This document shows positions 49,662 to 59,892 of a DNA stretch of 64,000 bases, in pieces. The DNA comes from an uncultured SAR86 cluster bacterium (GTDB lineage: Bacteria; Pseudomonadota; Gammaproteobacteria; Magnimaribacterales; D2472). The notes beneath the pieces are model-generated. The model ran no database searches, was not told the DNA's origin, and saw nothing but the letters and a program-made list of their open reading frames with translations. Where the stretch lies: positions 224,665-288,664 of the forward strand of contig CACJJI010000003.1 of the NCBI GenBank assembly GCA_902593675.1. The letters are read 5' to 3'. The first letter of the stretch is position 1. Every line of letters begins with the position of its first letter. Position numbers and translations under genes: made by a program.

Positions 49662-50622
49662 AATATCAAAAGCCAATATACTTAAGTATGCCCAAACTTT
49701 TGACGCGGATCTAACATCATTAGAGCCTCTTAAAATAGAAGCAAGTGGAAGAAAATATTTTAGAGCATCCTCCAAGGAATGCTCTTATGTCATTTCACAT
49801 GATGATAGAGAAGTAAACGGCCAGTTAGTTTTTATCAACAGAGCAAATGAATTAATAGACAATAATGTTAGAGTTCCTAAGATCTATCAGTATGAGAGAG
49901 ATAACAATCTAACCATATTAGAAGATCTTGGAGATCATTCTTTAATTGATGAAAAAAATTTCTATCAACAAGAAAAACTAGTTCATTCATCTTTAGAGCT
50001 TCTTAATCAAATGCAACAATCTAAGCATGTTGATTTGAATTCTACTTTTTGGATGGGTTTAGAATCGCATTCAAAAAAATTTTCAAAAGTTTTTTGTAAT
50101 GAGTTCCTGGGTCTTGATATGTTTGATGGGTACAAAGATGTTTATGTTGATATGAGACCTCAAATAATGGATCAACAATGGACTAACTGTCATTTTGATT
50201 TTGAAAGAAGAAATATTCACCTTTTAGAAAATGGCGAACTTGTTTTAATAGATTTTCAAGATATGTGTTTTGGGCCAATAGGGATTGATTTAGCGGGGAT
50301 TCTGATTGATCACTACGTTCCTTGCAAGGTTGATACAATAAAAAAATATTGCAGCATTTTTTCAAAACTCTCCGTATATGACATATCTACAGAAGATCTT
50401 ATTAGTGCAACTTTGTGGGGAGGCTTGCAAAGGAATTTAAGGATCATGGGAACTCTAACAGAACTTTATCTGAGATTAAATCGTTCGTTCAGAATGCATG
50501 ATTTACCTCAAATAGTTATGAACACAGAAATAATATCTAGGGAATTAAACCAAGTAAGTTTGGCAAATTTTCTTAATGATAACGTCTCGCAAACTTTAGA
50601 AACCAAATTGGCAAATCTATGA
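49648..50622 (+). CDS. amgK: AmgK-like N-acetylmuramate/N-acetylglucosamine kinase (APH fold)
   Basis: APH-fold with LEDLGDHSL, WTNCHFDFERRNIHLL, LIDFQD; next to murU; ORF opens at 49576, TTG 49648 is a likelier start. Confidence 0.8.
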   Translation: MKIAEISKANILKYAQTFDADLTSLEPLKIEASGRKYFRASSKECSYVISHDDREVNGQLVFINRANELIDNNVRVPKIYQYERDNNLTILEDLGDHSLIDEKNFYQQEKLVHSSLELLNQMQQSKHVDLNSTFWMGLESHSKKFSKVFCNEFLGLDMFDGYKDVYVDMRPQIMDQQWTNCHFDFERRNIHLLENGELVLIDFQDMCFGPIGIDLAGILIDHYVPCKVDTIKKYCSIFSKLSVYDISTEDLISATLWGGLQRNLRIMGTLTELYLRLNRSFRMHDLPQIVMNTEIISRELNQVSLANFLNDNVSQTLETKLANL

Positions 50623-51290
50623 AAGCTATGATTCTAGCAGCGGGACTTGGCTCAAGAATGCGGCCTATAACAAATAAGTTGCCCAAACCACTAATAGATG
50701 TAGGTGGGATTTCATTGATAGAAAGATTGATAAATCAGTTAATTGCTTTTGGAGTGAGCGAATTTGTAATTAATGTCTCTTATCTTGGAGATCAGATCAA
50801 GGAGGCTCTTAAGTCAACTGATGCAATATCTAAAATAATTTTTATAGATGAACCTTTTCCTTACGGAACTGGCGGGGCATTGGTTAATGCAAAGAATTTT
50901 TTAGGAAATGACCCCTTTATTCTATCAACAGCAGATATTGTTTTTGACTCATCTTTTAATCAATTACCTTCAACTGTTGAGGCGGCTCATTTAGTTGCAG
51001 TGAAAAATCCTGAACATAATCAAAGGGGAGATTTTTCCATGAGGACAAACACCGTTTTTATTAATGATGGAATGAATGATTTTACTTATTCTGGAATATC
51101 AGTTCTAAACCCTAATATTTTAGAAGCGCACCTATCAAGAAAGTATCCATTTGATCTCTGGAATACCATCTTGAAACCCTTGATTGTAAAGTCTATGGTT
51201 AGTGCTAATTTTGATGATTCATTGTGGATTGATGTTGGTACTGAGGATAGATTAAAGCTTGCAAGGAAAGTTTTAAAAGACGAAAATTAA
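50619..51290 (+). CDS. murU: N-acetylmuramate-1-phosphate uridylyltransferase MurU-like nucleotidyltransferase
   Basis: MKAMILAAGLGSRMRPITNKLPKPL, GTGGAL; partner of amgK. Confidence 0.87.
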   Translation: MKAMILAAGLGSRMRPITNKLPKPLIDVGGISLIERLINQLIAFGVSEFVINVSYLGDQIKEALKSTDAISKIIFIDEPFPYGTGGALVNAKNFLGNDPFILSTADIVFDSSFNQLPSTVEAAHLVAVKNPEHNQRGDFSMRTNTVFINDGMNDFTYSGISVLNPNILEAHLSRKYPFDLWNTILKPLIVKSMVSANFDDSLWIDVGTEDRLKLARKVLKDEN

Positions 51291-51294
51291 GATC

Positions 51295-51960
51295 ATGAAC
51301 TCTAATTCCTTGATAGCCCCATCAATCTTATCAGCTAATTTTGCACGACTTGGAGAAGAGATAAATTCTGTAATGGAAGCTGGTGCAGATTGGATACATT
51401 TTGATGTAATGGATAATCATTATGTTCCAAATCTTACGGTTGGTCCCATGGTGTGTAAGTCATTAAGAGACGATGGCATAAAAGATTTTATAGACGTTCA
51501 TTTAATGATTACCCCTGTCAATGAATTGGCTAAGAGTTTTGCAGATGCTGGCGCAGATCTCATTAGTTTTCATCCCGAGGCTGTTGATGATGTGTCTGAG
51601 ACAATCAATATTATTAAGCAATGTGGATGTAAAGTTGGCATCGCAATCAATCCAGACACATCTCTATCTGTGTTACAAGACATTATTGGCGAAATAGATC
51701 TTATCTTGTTAATGAGTGTTTATCCTGGATTTGGTGGTCAAGAATTTATTGAAGATACGATTGAAAAGATTTCTGAGGCAAAAAAACTTATTGATCAACA
51801 AGATCATCAGATATTCTTAGAAGTTGATGGTGGCATCAATAACGAAACTATCTCAAGAGTATCAAAGGCAGGAGCAAATGTTTTTGTAGCAGGTTCTGCT
51901 ATTTTTGGATCATCAGATTATGAGCAAACAATTCAAAGCTTTCGTCAAAAAATTACTTAG
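51295..51960 (+). CDS. rpe: Ribulose-phosphate 3-epimerase
   Basis: APSILSANFARLGEE, HFDVMDNHYVPNLTVGP, SVYPGFGGQEF, EVDGGIN. Confidence 0.96.
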   Translation: MNSNSLIAPSILSANFARLGEEINSVMEAGADWIHFDVMDNHYVPNLTVGPMVCKSLRDDGIKDFIDVHLMITPVNELAKSFADAGADLISFHPEAVDDVSETINIIKQCGCKVGIAINPDTSLSVLQDIIGEIDLILLMSVYPGFGGQEFIEDTIEKISEAKKLIDQQDHQIFLEVDGGINNETISRVSKAGANVFVAGSAIFGSSDYEQTIQSFRQKIT

Positions 51961-52348
51961 CCTCTCATTAATTTTATTTTCTGCGATTTCTTTTGCTGCA
52001 TTGGAGATGAGCTTCGAAGACAAAAATGCAAAGTTAAATTTAATTATTTCTAATACTGATGCTTCAAGGCGAAAAGGCTTAATGAATCAAGCTTTCTTGG
52101 AAAAAAATACTGGTATGCTCTTTATTTGGCCATCAAGTAAGAAACAATGCATGTGGATGAAAAATACTTCGCTGCCACTTAGCGTTGCCTATCTCTCATC
52201 TGATGGAAGAATTTTAGAGATTTATGATATGGTCCCATTCTCGGAGGACTCAATCTGCTCCATGAGGAACGTTAGAATGGCAGTAGAAGTTAATCAGGGA
52301 TGGTTTGCAAGAAATCAAATTACTGTTGGAGATAAGGCAAACCTTTAG
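51920..52348 (+). CDS. DUF192 family exported protein
   Basis: Signal peptide, RRKGLMNQ, MLFIWP, CMWMKNTSLPL; starts inside rpe. Confidence 0.9.
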   Translation: MSKQFKAFVKKLLSLSLILFSAISFAALEMSFEDKNAKLNLIISNTDASRRKGLMNQAFLEKNTGMLFIWPSSKKQCMWMKNTSLPLSVAYLSSDGRILEIYDMVPFSEDSICSMRNVRMAVEVNQGWFARNQITVGDKANL

Positions 52349-52358
52349 TTAAAAACTC

Positions 52359-53825
52359 ATGATCACAAATATAGAATACGACAATTTTAAAGATTCTGAT
52401 TACACAGTATTGCCTATGAGCAGAGAGATTGTGGCTCCTGGTGAAACGCCATTGTCTCTATATTCAAAAATAGCTGATCAACAAAATAATTTTTTGTTTG
52501 AATCAGTTGAAGGTGGAGACAGGTGGGCTCAATATTCAATTATTGGATTTGGCTGCATTGACACGATTAAAATTTCTGGAAAAGCAATTGAAACAATGAT
52601 TGATGGAGTCAAGGATACCTATGAAGCTGAAAATCCCCTCCAAGAAATTGAAGCAATTATCTCAAAACATCGCTCGCCCAAAATTAAAAATTTACCAAGA
52701 TTTTATGGAGGTTATATAGGATTTTTTGCTTATGAGAGCGCTCAATATGCTGAGAGTAAAATAGCGTTATTGCCTGGCAAAGATTCTAAGTTTGCTGAGC
52801 ACATGCCAGATATTATGCTTGTAAAAGCAGAACAACTTATCATCTTTGATAATTTAAATAACTCAACTCAAGTTATTTTTAATGCCAGTCTTCAAAACAT
52901 GACTTATGAATTTGCTCAATCTAAATTAGATGATATTGAGAAAAAATTAACTACGCATGCAGAGAGCGAAGCTAAAGAATTTAAACCAATTACAAATAGT
53001 TTTACATTTGAATCAAATTTTACCAAAGAGGAATATTGTGATGCAGTAAATGCTATTAAAAATTACATAGCAGAAGGTGATGTAATGCAAGTTGTATTAG
53101 CTCAGGATTTTTCCGCTAACTTTGATAAAGACCCGTTTAATTTATATAAAGCAATACGCGAATTAAATCCTTCTCCCTACATGTATTTTTTAGATTTAGA
53201 TGAATGCCAGATAGTTGGAGCATCTCCAGAAATTTTAGTAAGACTTGAAGATAATGAAATTAACCTAAGACCATTGGCCGGAACAAGAAAAAGGGGGGAA
53301 ACTCCCGAAGAAGACAAACTGAATGAAGATGATCTTCTCAATGACCCAAAAGAAATAGCCGAGCATCTTATGCTTATTGATCTTGGAAGAAATGATGTGG
53401 GGCGAGTTTCTGAAATTGGCTCAGTTCTAGTTACTGATAAAATGACCATTGAAAAATATTCCCATGTCATGCATATCGTTTCGAATGTTGAGGGAAAGAT
53501 TGCTTCTGGATTAAGCTATTTTGATGTGCTCAAAGCTTCCTTGCCTGCAGGAACATTATCAGGCGCTCCTAAAATCAGAGCAATGGAAATAATTAATGAA
53601 TTAGAACCAAGTTCAAGAGGTATATATGGTGGAGCAATAGGATACATAGGATGGAATGGGAATATGGATACAGCCATAGCAATAAGAACTGCTGTCATCA
53701 AAGATAAAAAAATTCATGTAGGAGCAGGAGCAGGAGTGGTTGCTGATTCTGTTCCCGAAAATGAATGGTTAGAGTGCAAGCAGAAATCTAAAGTATTTAT
53801 GGATGCGATGGAAATGATCTCATGA
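52359..53825 (+). CDS. trpE: Anthranilate synthase component I
   Basis: NPSPYMYFLDL, RPLAGTRKRG, GTLSGAPKIRAMEII, GAGAGVVADSVPE; followed by trpG-trpD-trpC. Confidence 0.96.
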   Translation: MITNIEYDNFKDSDYTVLPMSREIVAPGETPLSLYSKIADQQNNFLFESVEGGDRWAQYSIIGFGCIDTIKISGKAIETMIDGVKDTYEAENPLQEIEAIISKHRSPKIKNLPRFYGGYIGFFAYESAQYAESKIALLPGKDSKFAEHMPDIMLVKAEQLIIFDNLNNSTQVIFNASLQNMTYEFAQSKLDDIEKKLTTHAESEAKEFKPITNSFTFESNFTKEEYCDAVNAIKNYIAEGDVMQVVLAQDFSANFDKDPFNLYKAIRELNPSPYMYFLDLDECQIVGASPEILVRLEDNEINLRPLAGTRKRGETPEEDKLNEDDLLNDPKEIAEHLMLIDLGRNDVGRVSEIGSVLVTDKMTIEKYSHVMHIVSNVEGKIASGLSYFDVLKASLPAGTLSGAPKIRAMEIINELEPSSRGIYGGAIGYIGWNGNMDTAIAIRTAVIKDKKIHVGAGAGVVADSVPENEWLECKQKSKVFMDAMEMIS

Positions 53826-54385
53826 TTTTAGTAATTGATAATTATGATTCTTTTACCTACAACTTGGTTCATTACATTGGAGAGTGCGACCACGAAGTCT
53901 TGGTTAAAAGAAATGATGCACTAACAGTTTCTGAAATTCATTCTCTGAATCCTGAAAAAATTGTTATTTCTCCTGGGCCCTGTACTCCAAATGAGGCTGG
54001 AATTTCTGTGGAGATTGTTCAAGAATCTCAAGTACCATTATTAGGAGTTTGCCTGGGTCATCAGTCAATCGGCGCAGCATTCGGAGCTAAGATCATCAAG
54101 GCTCCTGAAGTTTTTCACGGCAAAAAATCTAACATTAATCATTCCAGTTCAATATTATTCAAAGATATCCCCGATCCATATTCAGTGGTGAGATATCACA
54201 GCCTAATCATCGATAGTCTTAGTTTGCCTAAAGATTTAAAGGTAATTTCCACAATTGACGACGATCCTTCAATCATCATGGGTGTTGAGCATGTCTCTAG
54301 ACCTATATATGGTGTTCAATTTCACCCTGAATCCATTGATACCGATCATGGAATGCAATTAATAAATAATTTTTTAAATATATGA
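53822..54385 (+). CDS. trpG: Anthranilate synthase component II (TrpG/PabA)
   Basis: DNYDSFTYNLVHYIGE, SPGPCTPNEAG, GVCLGHQSIG, GVQFHPESI. Confidence 0.96.
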   Translation: MILVIDNYDSFTYNLVHYIGECDHEVLVKRNDALTVSEIHSLNPEKIVISPGPCTPNEAGISVEIVQESQVPLLGVCLGHQSIGAAFGAKIIKAPEVFHGKKSNINHSSSILFKDIPDPYSVVRYHSLIIDSLSLPKDLKVISTIDDDPSIIMGVEHVSRPIYGVQFHPESIDTDHGMQLINNFLNI

Positions 54386-55392
54386 TCCAAGATTTTATTA
54401 ATCAGCTAGAAAAGAAAGAGGATCTTGATTTTCATTCTATGCAGTCTGCAATTGAATCAATTATGACTGGAGAAGTTGATGATCTTTCTATCGAAGCATT
54501 TTTGCTGGCCTTGAATGCAAAAGGCATCAAAGAAACTGAAATCACAGCTGCAGCTAGAGTTATGAAAGAGAAATCTCTCATATATCCATTGGGAGATGGA
54601 GATCATATAGACACCTGTGGCACTGGGGGTTCAGGCTTGCATACTTTTAATTGCTCTACTGCCTCATCCTTTGTGGCTGCCGCTGGAGGAGCTGCTGTAA
54701 CCAAGCATGGTAACAAGGCAGTATCTAGCAAATCTGGCAGTGCAGATTTGTTGTTAGCGGCTGGTGCTGACATAACTCATGATAGAGAAAAGCTTGAAAT
54801 AATTTTTAAGAGAGTTGGTTTTGTTTTCTTGTTTGCACCTCTGCATCATCAATCTATGAAATATGTAATGCCAGCAAGGCAAAAAATAGGTAAAAAAACC
54901 TTATTTAATTTGCTTGGTCCTCATACAAATCCATGCGGTGCAAAACGGCAAATCCTAGGCGTTTATCAAAAAGATCTAGTGAGAACTTTTGCATCGGTTG
55001 CAAAGAATTTATCTATGGACCATGTTCTTATTGTTCATGGTTTTGATGGTTTAGATGAAATTACTATCACTGACTCTACATATATTGCTGAGCTTAAGGA
55101 TAATACTATTTCTGAGTACGAAATTTCCCCAAAAGATTTTGGCTTATCTCTTGGAACACTACCTGAGATCTCAGCTTCCTCGCCTGAAGACAGTTTGCAA
55201 TTAATTAGAGAAGCTTTCTCAGGTGACAAATCAGCTGTTCAGGATATGATTGCTCTTAATGCTGGCGCAGCTTTATATCTAGCAAAAAAAGTAGATTCAA
55301 TTGCAAGCGGTGTTCAGCTTTCGTTTGAATTAATGAACAATGGCATGGCTGCAGATAAATTAGCTTCATACGTTCGGGTTTCAAATAGCTAA
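54382..55392 (+). CDS. trpD: Anthranilate phosphoribosyltransferase
   Basis: DTCGTGGSGLHTFNCST, KHGNKAVSSKSGSADLL, GPHTNPCGAKRQ. Confidence 0.96.
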   Translation: MIQDFINQLEKKEDLDFHSMQSAIESIMTGEVDDLSIEAFLLALNAKGIKETEITAAARVMKEKSLIYPLGDGDHIDTCGTGGSGLHTFNCSTASSFVAAAGGAAVTKHGNKAVSSKSGSADLLLAAGADITHDREKLEIIFKRVGFVFLFAPLHHQSMKYVMPARQKIGKKTLFNLLGPHTNPCGAKRQILGVYQKDLVRTFASVAKNLSMDHVLIVHGFDGLDEITITDSTYIAELKDNTISEYEISPKDFGLSLGTLPEISASSPEDSLQLIREAFSGDKSAVQDMIALNAGAALYLAKKVDSIASGVQLSFELMNNGMAADKLASYVRVSNS

Positions 55393-56138
55393 TGAGCATT
55401 CTCCAATCAATAGTTACAAATACAAAAGCTAAACTTATTCATAAGAAGGAAGAATTATCTTTGAAGCAAATAAAGAGCTCTTTAGAAGATCTCGATCTTC
55501 CTAGAGGAAGATTTAAAGATAATATCTCTAACAAAGATGAAGCCATTATTGCAGAAATAAAAAAAGCCTCACCAAGTGCAGGAGTCATTGTAGAAGAATT
55601 TGATCCGGTGAAAAAAGCAATTGAATATGAGGCTTTTGGAGCATCTGCATTATCAATTTTGACCGAAGAAGATTTTTTTATGGGGAGTAATGATTATTTA
55701 AAAAATGTTAAAAAGATTACAGCCTTACCAATTTTAAGAAAAGATTTCATGATCGATGAATACCAAATTTATGAATCTAAATTGATTGGTGCAGATTGTA
55801 TTTTATTGATTGCATCGATTCTTTCTGATCAACAAATCGAGGATTTCGTTAATATTGCTAAAAAGTTACATCTCGATTATTTAATTGAGGTACACGATGA
55901 AAATGAACTTCGCAGAGTTGAGCATTTTCAAGATGCTTTAATAGGTATAAACAACAGAAATTTAAAAACATTTGAAGTGGATCTAGATAATTCAGTTCGC
56001 CTGCGAAATGCATTCAAACAAAAAAATATCTTTATCGCAGAATCAGGTATTAAATCTAGGGAAGATATTAATTATTTAAAACTTCATAACATTAAAGTCT
56101 TTCTTATTGGAGAAAGCTTAATGAGGGGCTCTTTTTAA
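55392..56138 (+). CDS. trpC: Indole-3-glycerol phosphate synthase
   Basis: IAEIKKASPSAGVI, LRKDFMIDEYQIYES, GINNRNLKTFEVDL. Confidence 0.96.
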   Translation: MSILQSIVTNTKAKLIHKKEELSLKQIKSSLEDLDLPRGRFKDNISNKDEAIIAEIKKASPSAGVIVEEFDPVKKAIEYEAFGASALSILTEEDFFMGSNDYLKNVKKITALPILRKDFMIDEYQIYESKLIGADCILLIASILSDQQIEDFVNIAKKLHLDYLIEVHDENELRRVEHFQDALIGINNRNLKTFEVDLDNSVRLRNAFKQKNIFIAESGIKSREDINYLKLHNIKVFLIGESLMRGSF

Positions 56139-56761
56139 ATATAAGCGCTTGATGAAGTCATCACTTTTGCAGTGAAACTCATAAGTTTTTTTGTTGGCTG
56201 AGATAATGATTCACTTCCGTTTTCAACAGCTTCTTGAGCATGCTCATCTTCATCAGCTCGCATTGTTTTTAAAATTTCAATTGTCTGTGTATCATTCTTA
56301 GAAACTTTATCCAAATGTCTTTCAAGGTGTTTCACTACCTGTTTTTCTGTTTCTTCAACAAACCCTAAACTAGTTTTTTCTCCAAAGCTTCCAAATATTG
56401 CACCAATAGTAAATGATCCTGCATACCAAACAGGGTTAAGAATTGATGGTTTTCCATTTAACTCCTCTAGACGTTTTTTACACCAAATTAAATGATCTGT
56501 TTCTTCTTCTCCAGCTTGGACGAGATGATTTTTGATCTCAGCATCTTTGCAAACCATTGCTTGGCCCCTATACAGTGCCTGAGCTGCTACTTCGCCAGCT
56601 AAATTTACTCTCATTAGTTGCGCTGATAGATTTTTTTCTTCTTTTGATAAGGAAGAGGGAGCTTCATTCGCTGGATACAATCTACCCGTACCACTCTTTT
56701 TGAATGACAATGTTTTCAAAGCAATGTCGCACTCGTTTATAAAATTTTCTATCAGATTCAT
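56135..56761 (-). CDS. coq7: Coq7-type demethoxyubiquinone hydroxylase
   Basis: MRVNLAGEVAAQALYRGQ, EEETDHLIWC, MRADEDEHAQEA di-iron motifs. Confidence 0.95.
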   Translation of the reverse strand: MNLIENFINECDIALKTLSFKKSGTGRLYPANEAPSSLSKEEKNLSAQLMRVNLAGEVAAQALYRGQAMVCKDAEIKNHLVQAGEEETDHLIWCKKRLEELNGKPSILNPVWYAGSFTIGAIFGSFGEKTSLGFVEETEKQVVKHLERHLDKVSKNDTQTIEILKTMRADEDEHAQEAVENGSESLSQPTKKLMSFTAKVMTSSSAYI

Positions 56762-58026
56762 TTCAATCCTTTATTACCGATATCTTTTCGATAAAAAGCC
56801 CCATCGAATGATACAGATTCTACCAGATCATAAGCTTTTGATTGAGCTTCATGCAGATTTTTACCTAAAGCAGTTGCACAAAACACTCTGCCTCCTGATG
56901 TCAAAACTTTATCATCTTGAAGTTTTGTTCCTGCATGGAATAGTTTCTTTCCCTCCATATTAGAGAATTCAAATGTTACTTCATTATTTTTTGTGTAGTC
57001 TTCTGGGTAGCCTTGACTCGCAATCACTACTCCACAGGCATGTTCATCAGTCCACTGAATTTGATAATCGTTTAACTGATCATCAATTGCTGCAAGACAA
57101 AGCTCAACGAGGCTGGATTTTAATCTCAGCAGAATAGGTTGAGTTTCAGGATCTCCAAATCTGCAATTAAATTCAAGAACTTTCAGCTCTCCATTATTGA
57201 TCATGAGTCCAGCATATAAAAATCCAAGATAGGGTGAGTCTTCAGCAATTAATCCTTGCATGGTTGGTTTCATCACCTCATCAATGATTTTTTGGTGAAG
57301 TTTTTCATCAACTATCGGTGCAGGTGAATATGCACCCATGCCACCTGTATTTAATCCAACATCACCATCACCCACGGCTTTATGATCCTGACTGGTTGCA
57401 AGAGGGATAATTTTATCTTTACTCACCACCGCAATGAAACTCGCCTCTTCTCCAATTAAAAAATCTTCAATAACCACACTTGTTCCAGCATCTCCAAATG
57501 CTTGATCTTTAAAAATACTGACTAAAGCTTCCAAGGCCTCATTTTCAGTTTGGCAAATAATCACTCCTTTGCCTGCTGCTAACCCATCTGCCTTTACAAC
57601 TGTTGGATATGAAATATTTTTTAAGTGATCATTTGCGCTATCAAAATTATCGAAGGCCGCATAAGTTGCTGTAGGAATACCATATTTAATAAAAAAGTCT
57701 TTTGAGAATGTCTTAGAGCCCTCTAACTGGGCAGCAGCACTAGAAGGCCCAAAAGTTTTAATATTAAACGTTTGCAAATAATCTACCAGCCCATCAACAA
57801 GAGGCTGTTCTGGTCCAACAATTACAAGAGCAATATTTTTTTCGATGCAAAAATCTTTAACTGCTGCAAAGTCATCAACATTCACAGAAGCATTAGATAC
57901 TTTACTTTCTAGCGCAGTTCCTGCATTGCCTGGGCAAACAAAAACTTCTGATACAGATGAATCTTGCGCACATTTCCAAGCTAGAGCATGCTCTCTACCA
58001 CCTGATCCAATAACCAAAATGTGCAT
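56758..58026 (-). CDS. purD: Phosphoribosylamine--glycine ligase
   Basis: LVIGSGGREHALAWK, KADGLAAGKGV, LEFNCRFGDPETQ. Confidence 0.97.
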   Translation of the reverse strand: MHILVIGSGGREHALAWKCAQDSSVSEVFVCPGNAGTALESKVSNASVNVDDFAAVKDFCIEKNIALVIVGPEQPLVDGLVDYLQTFNIKTFGPSSAAAQLEGSKTFSKDFFIKYGIPTATYAAFDNFDSANDHLKNISYPTVVKADGLAAGKGVIICQTENEALEALVSIFKDQAFGDAGTSVVIEDFLIGEEASFIAVVSKDKIIPLATSQDHKAVGDGDVGLNTGGMGAYSPAPIVDEKLHQKIIDEVMKPTMQGLIAEDSPYLGFLYAGLMINNGELKVLEFNCRFGDPETQPILLRLKSSLVELCLAAIDDQLNDYQIQWTDEHACGVVIASQGYPEDYTKNNEVTFEFSNMEGKKLFHAGTKLQDDKVLTSGGRVFCATALGKNLHEAQSKAYDLVESVSFDGAFYRKDIGNKGLK

Positions 58027-58028
58027 TT

Positions 58029-59567
58029 TTAATGTCTAAAGTGACGCGTTGCAGTAAAGACCATAGCAATATTATTTTCATCAGCAGCCGCAATCACTTC
58101 CTTGTCTCTAATTGATCCACCAGGCTGAATGATTGTTGCTATTCCACTCGAAGCAGCTTTATCTATGCCGTCCCTAAATGGAAAAAATGCATCTGAGGCC
58201 ATAGCCGCACCCTTGATCTCTAGACCTTCTTCTTTGGCTTTAAGATTGGCAATCTCAGCACTAATAACTCTACTCATTTGACCGGCACCAATGCCAATAG
58301 TCTGTTTATTTCTGACATAAACGATAGCATTTGATTTAACAAATTTAGCAACCTTCCATGCAAACATTAGATCATCGACTTCTTCAGCAGTCGGCTGTCT
58401 TTTAGTGACGCATTGAAGGTCTGTTTTGGGAACAATAAAGGTATCATCACTTTGAATTAATATTCCCCCAGATACCTTTTTAATGACGCCTGGATATGGG
58501 TTGTCTTGCTTTAAATCGACACATAAAACTCGTACATTTTTCTTTTTAGCCAGTTCTTCCAATGCAGCCTCTTCAAAACCGGTGGCAAGGACAACTTCAA
58601 CAAATTGACGAGTATTAACTTCTTCTGCAGTTTTTTTGTCCAGTTCTCTATTAAACGCAATAATGCCACCAAAGGCAGATGTTGGATCAGTCTTATATGC
58701 CAAGTCGTAAGCATCAAAGATAGAGTCTGCTTCAGCAACCCCACAGGGATTTGCATGTTTTACAATTACGCAAGCAGGCTCATCAAATGCTCTAACACAT
58801 TCCCAGGCAGCATCGGCATCTACGATATTGTTGTATGAGAGTTCTTTGCCTTGGAGAACGTCTGCATTAGCAATATTTTTATTTTCTAAATTAGAAAATG
58901 TTAATAAATTTGCAGTTTGATGAGGATTTTCTCCATACCTAAGTGATTCACTCTTGCTGAAGTTATATTGATGTGAATCAGGCGAGATATCTTTTAGATA
59001 GTTTGCAATCGCTAAGTTGTATTCAGCCATGAGTTGAAAAACTTTTTGTGAAAGCTCTTTTCTAAATTCGTAACTGATACCGCCTTGGTTATTCCACTCA
59101 TGAATTAATTGACTGTAGTCATTTGGATCAGAAATGACCACAACATCTTTGAAATTTTTTGCTGCTGACCTAATCATTGTGGGGCCACCTATATCAATTT
59201 TCTCTATAGCCTCTTCAAATTCGCAATCTGAGGCGACAGTATCTTGAAATGGATACAGATTCACAATAACCATGTCAATGACCTCATAGCCGCGCTCAGT
59301 TAAAACCTCTATATCTTTTTCTCTTCTAGCCAAAATGCCAGCATGAATTTTTGGATGTAAGGTTTTAACTCGACCATTCATCATTTCTTCAAATCCTGTA
59401 AATTCTGAAACCTCTACAACTTTATCTGTAATTTTTTTAATGGCATTATAAGTCCCTCCGGTTGAAATAATTTTTACTTCTTGATCAAGCAAAAACTTGA
59501 TCAATTCATCTAAATTAGACTTATCTGAGAGACTGACAAGAGCGGTTTTTGGGGTAATTAGGCTCAT
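58029..59567 (-). CDS. purH: Bifunctional AICAR formyltransferase/IMP cyclohydrolase
   Basis: ISTGGTYNAI, GRVKTLHPKIHAGIL, RYGENPHQTA, KHANPCGVA, SDAFFPFRDGID. Confidence 0.97.
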   Translation of the reverse strand: MSLITPKTALVSLSDKSNLDELIKFLLDQEVKIISTGGTYNAIKKITDKVVEVSEFTGFEEMMNGRVKTLHPKIHAGILARREKDIEVLTERGYEVIDMVIVNLYPFQDTVASDCEFEEAIEKIDIGGPTMIRSAAKNFKDVVVISDPNDYSQLIHEWNNQGGISYEFRKELSQKVFQLMAEYNLAIANYLKDISPDSHQYNFSKSESLRYGENPHQTANLLTFSNLENKNIANADVLQGKELSYNNIVDADAAWECVRAFDEPACVIVKHANPCGVAEADSIFDAYDLAYKTDPTSAFGGIIAFNRELDKKTAEEVNTRQFVEVVLATGFEEAALEELAKKKNVRVLCVDLKQDNPYPGVIKKVSGGILIQSDDTFIVPKTDLQCVTKRQPTAEEVDDLMFAWKVAKFVKSNAIVYVRNKQTIGIGAGQMSRVISAEIANLKAKEEGLEIKGAAMASDAFFPFRDGIDKAASSGIATIIQPGGSIRDKEVIAAADENNIAMVFTATRHFRH

Positions 59568-59830
59568 GATTTTTCTATAATGTTATATCGATGTAATTTT
59601 TTTCTAAGGGTAGCTCTGTTTAATCCCAGAGCAGTTGCAGCCTTAGATTGATTGTTGTTGGTATACTTCATTACTGCTTTCAAAAGCTCAGGTTCAACCT
59701 CAGCCATAACCATTTCATAAACGTTTGCTGGGTTTGTATCACCAAGAGTAGCAAAGTATTTTTTCATAGCCTTTCTTACTTGCTCACTAAGAGGTTTGTT
59801 TTTTGATTTTTGTAAGACTGTTTTAGTCAT
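59564..59830 (-). CDS. fis: DNA-binding protein Fis
   Basis: Fis-length protein ending in MKYTNNNQSKAATALGLNRATLRKKLHRYNI; upstream of purH. Confidence 0.93.
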   Translation of the reverse strand: MTKTVLQKSKNKPLSEQVRKAMKKYFATLGDTNPANVYEMVMAEVEPELLKAVMKYTNNNQSKAATALGLNRATLRKKLHRYNIIEKS

Positions 59831-59892
59831 TTAGTAGTGATTTTTCTGCAAAATATAAATTCTACAGCTGATTAAAAATTGCTCAACTGATT

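Noticed and set aside
52349-52358. trp leader peptide/attenuator upstream of trpE
   Set aside because: Only 10 nt separate the preceding DUF192 stop from trpE, leaving no room for a leader or attenuator hairpins.
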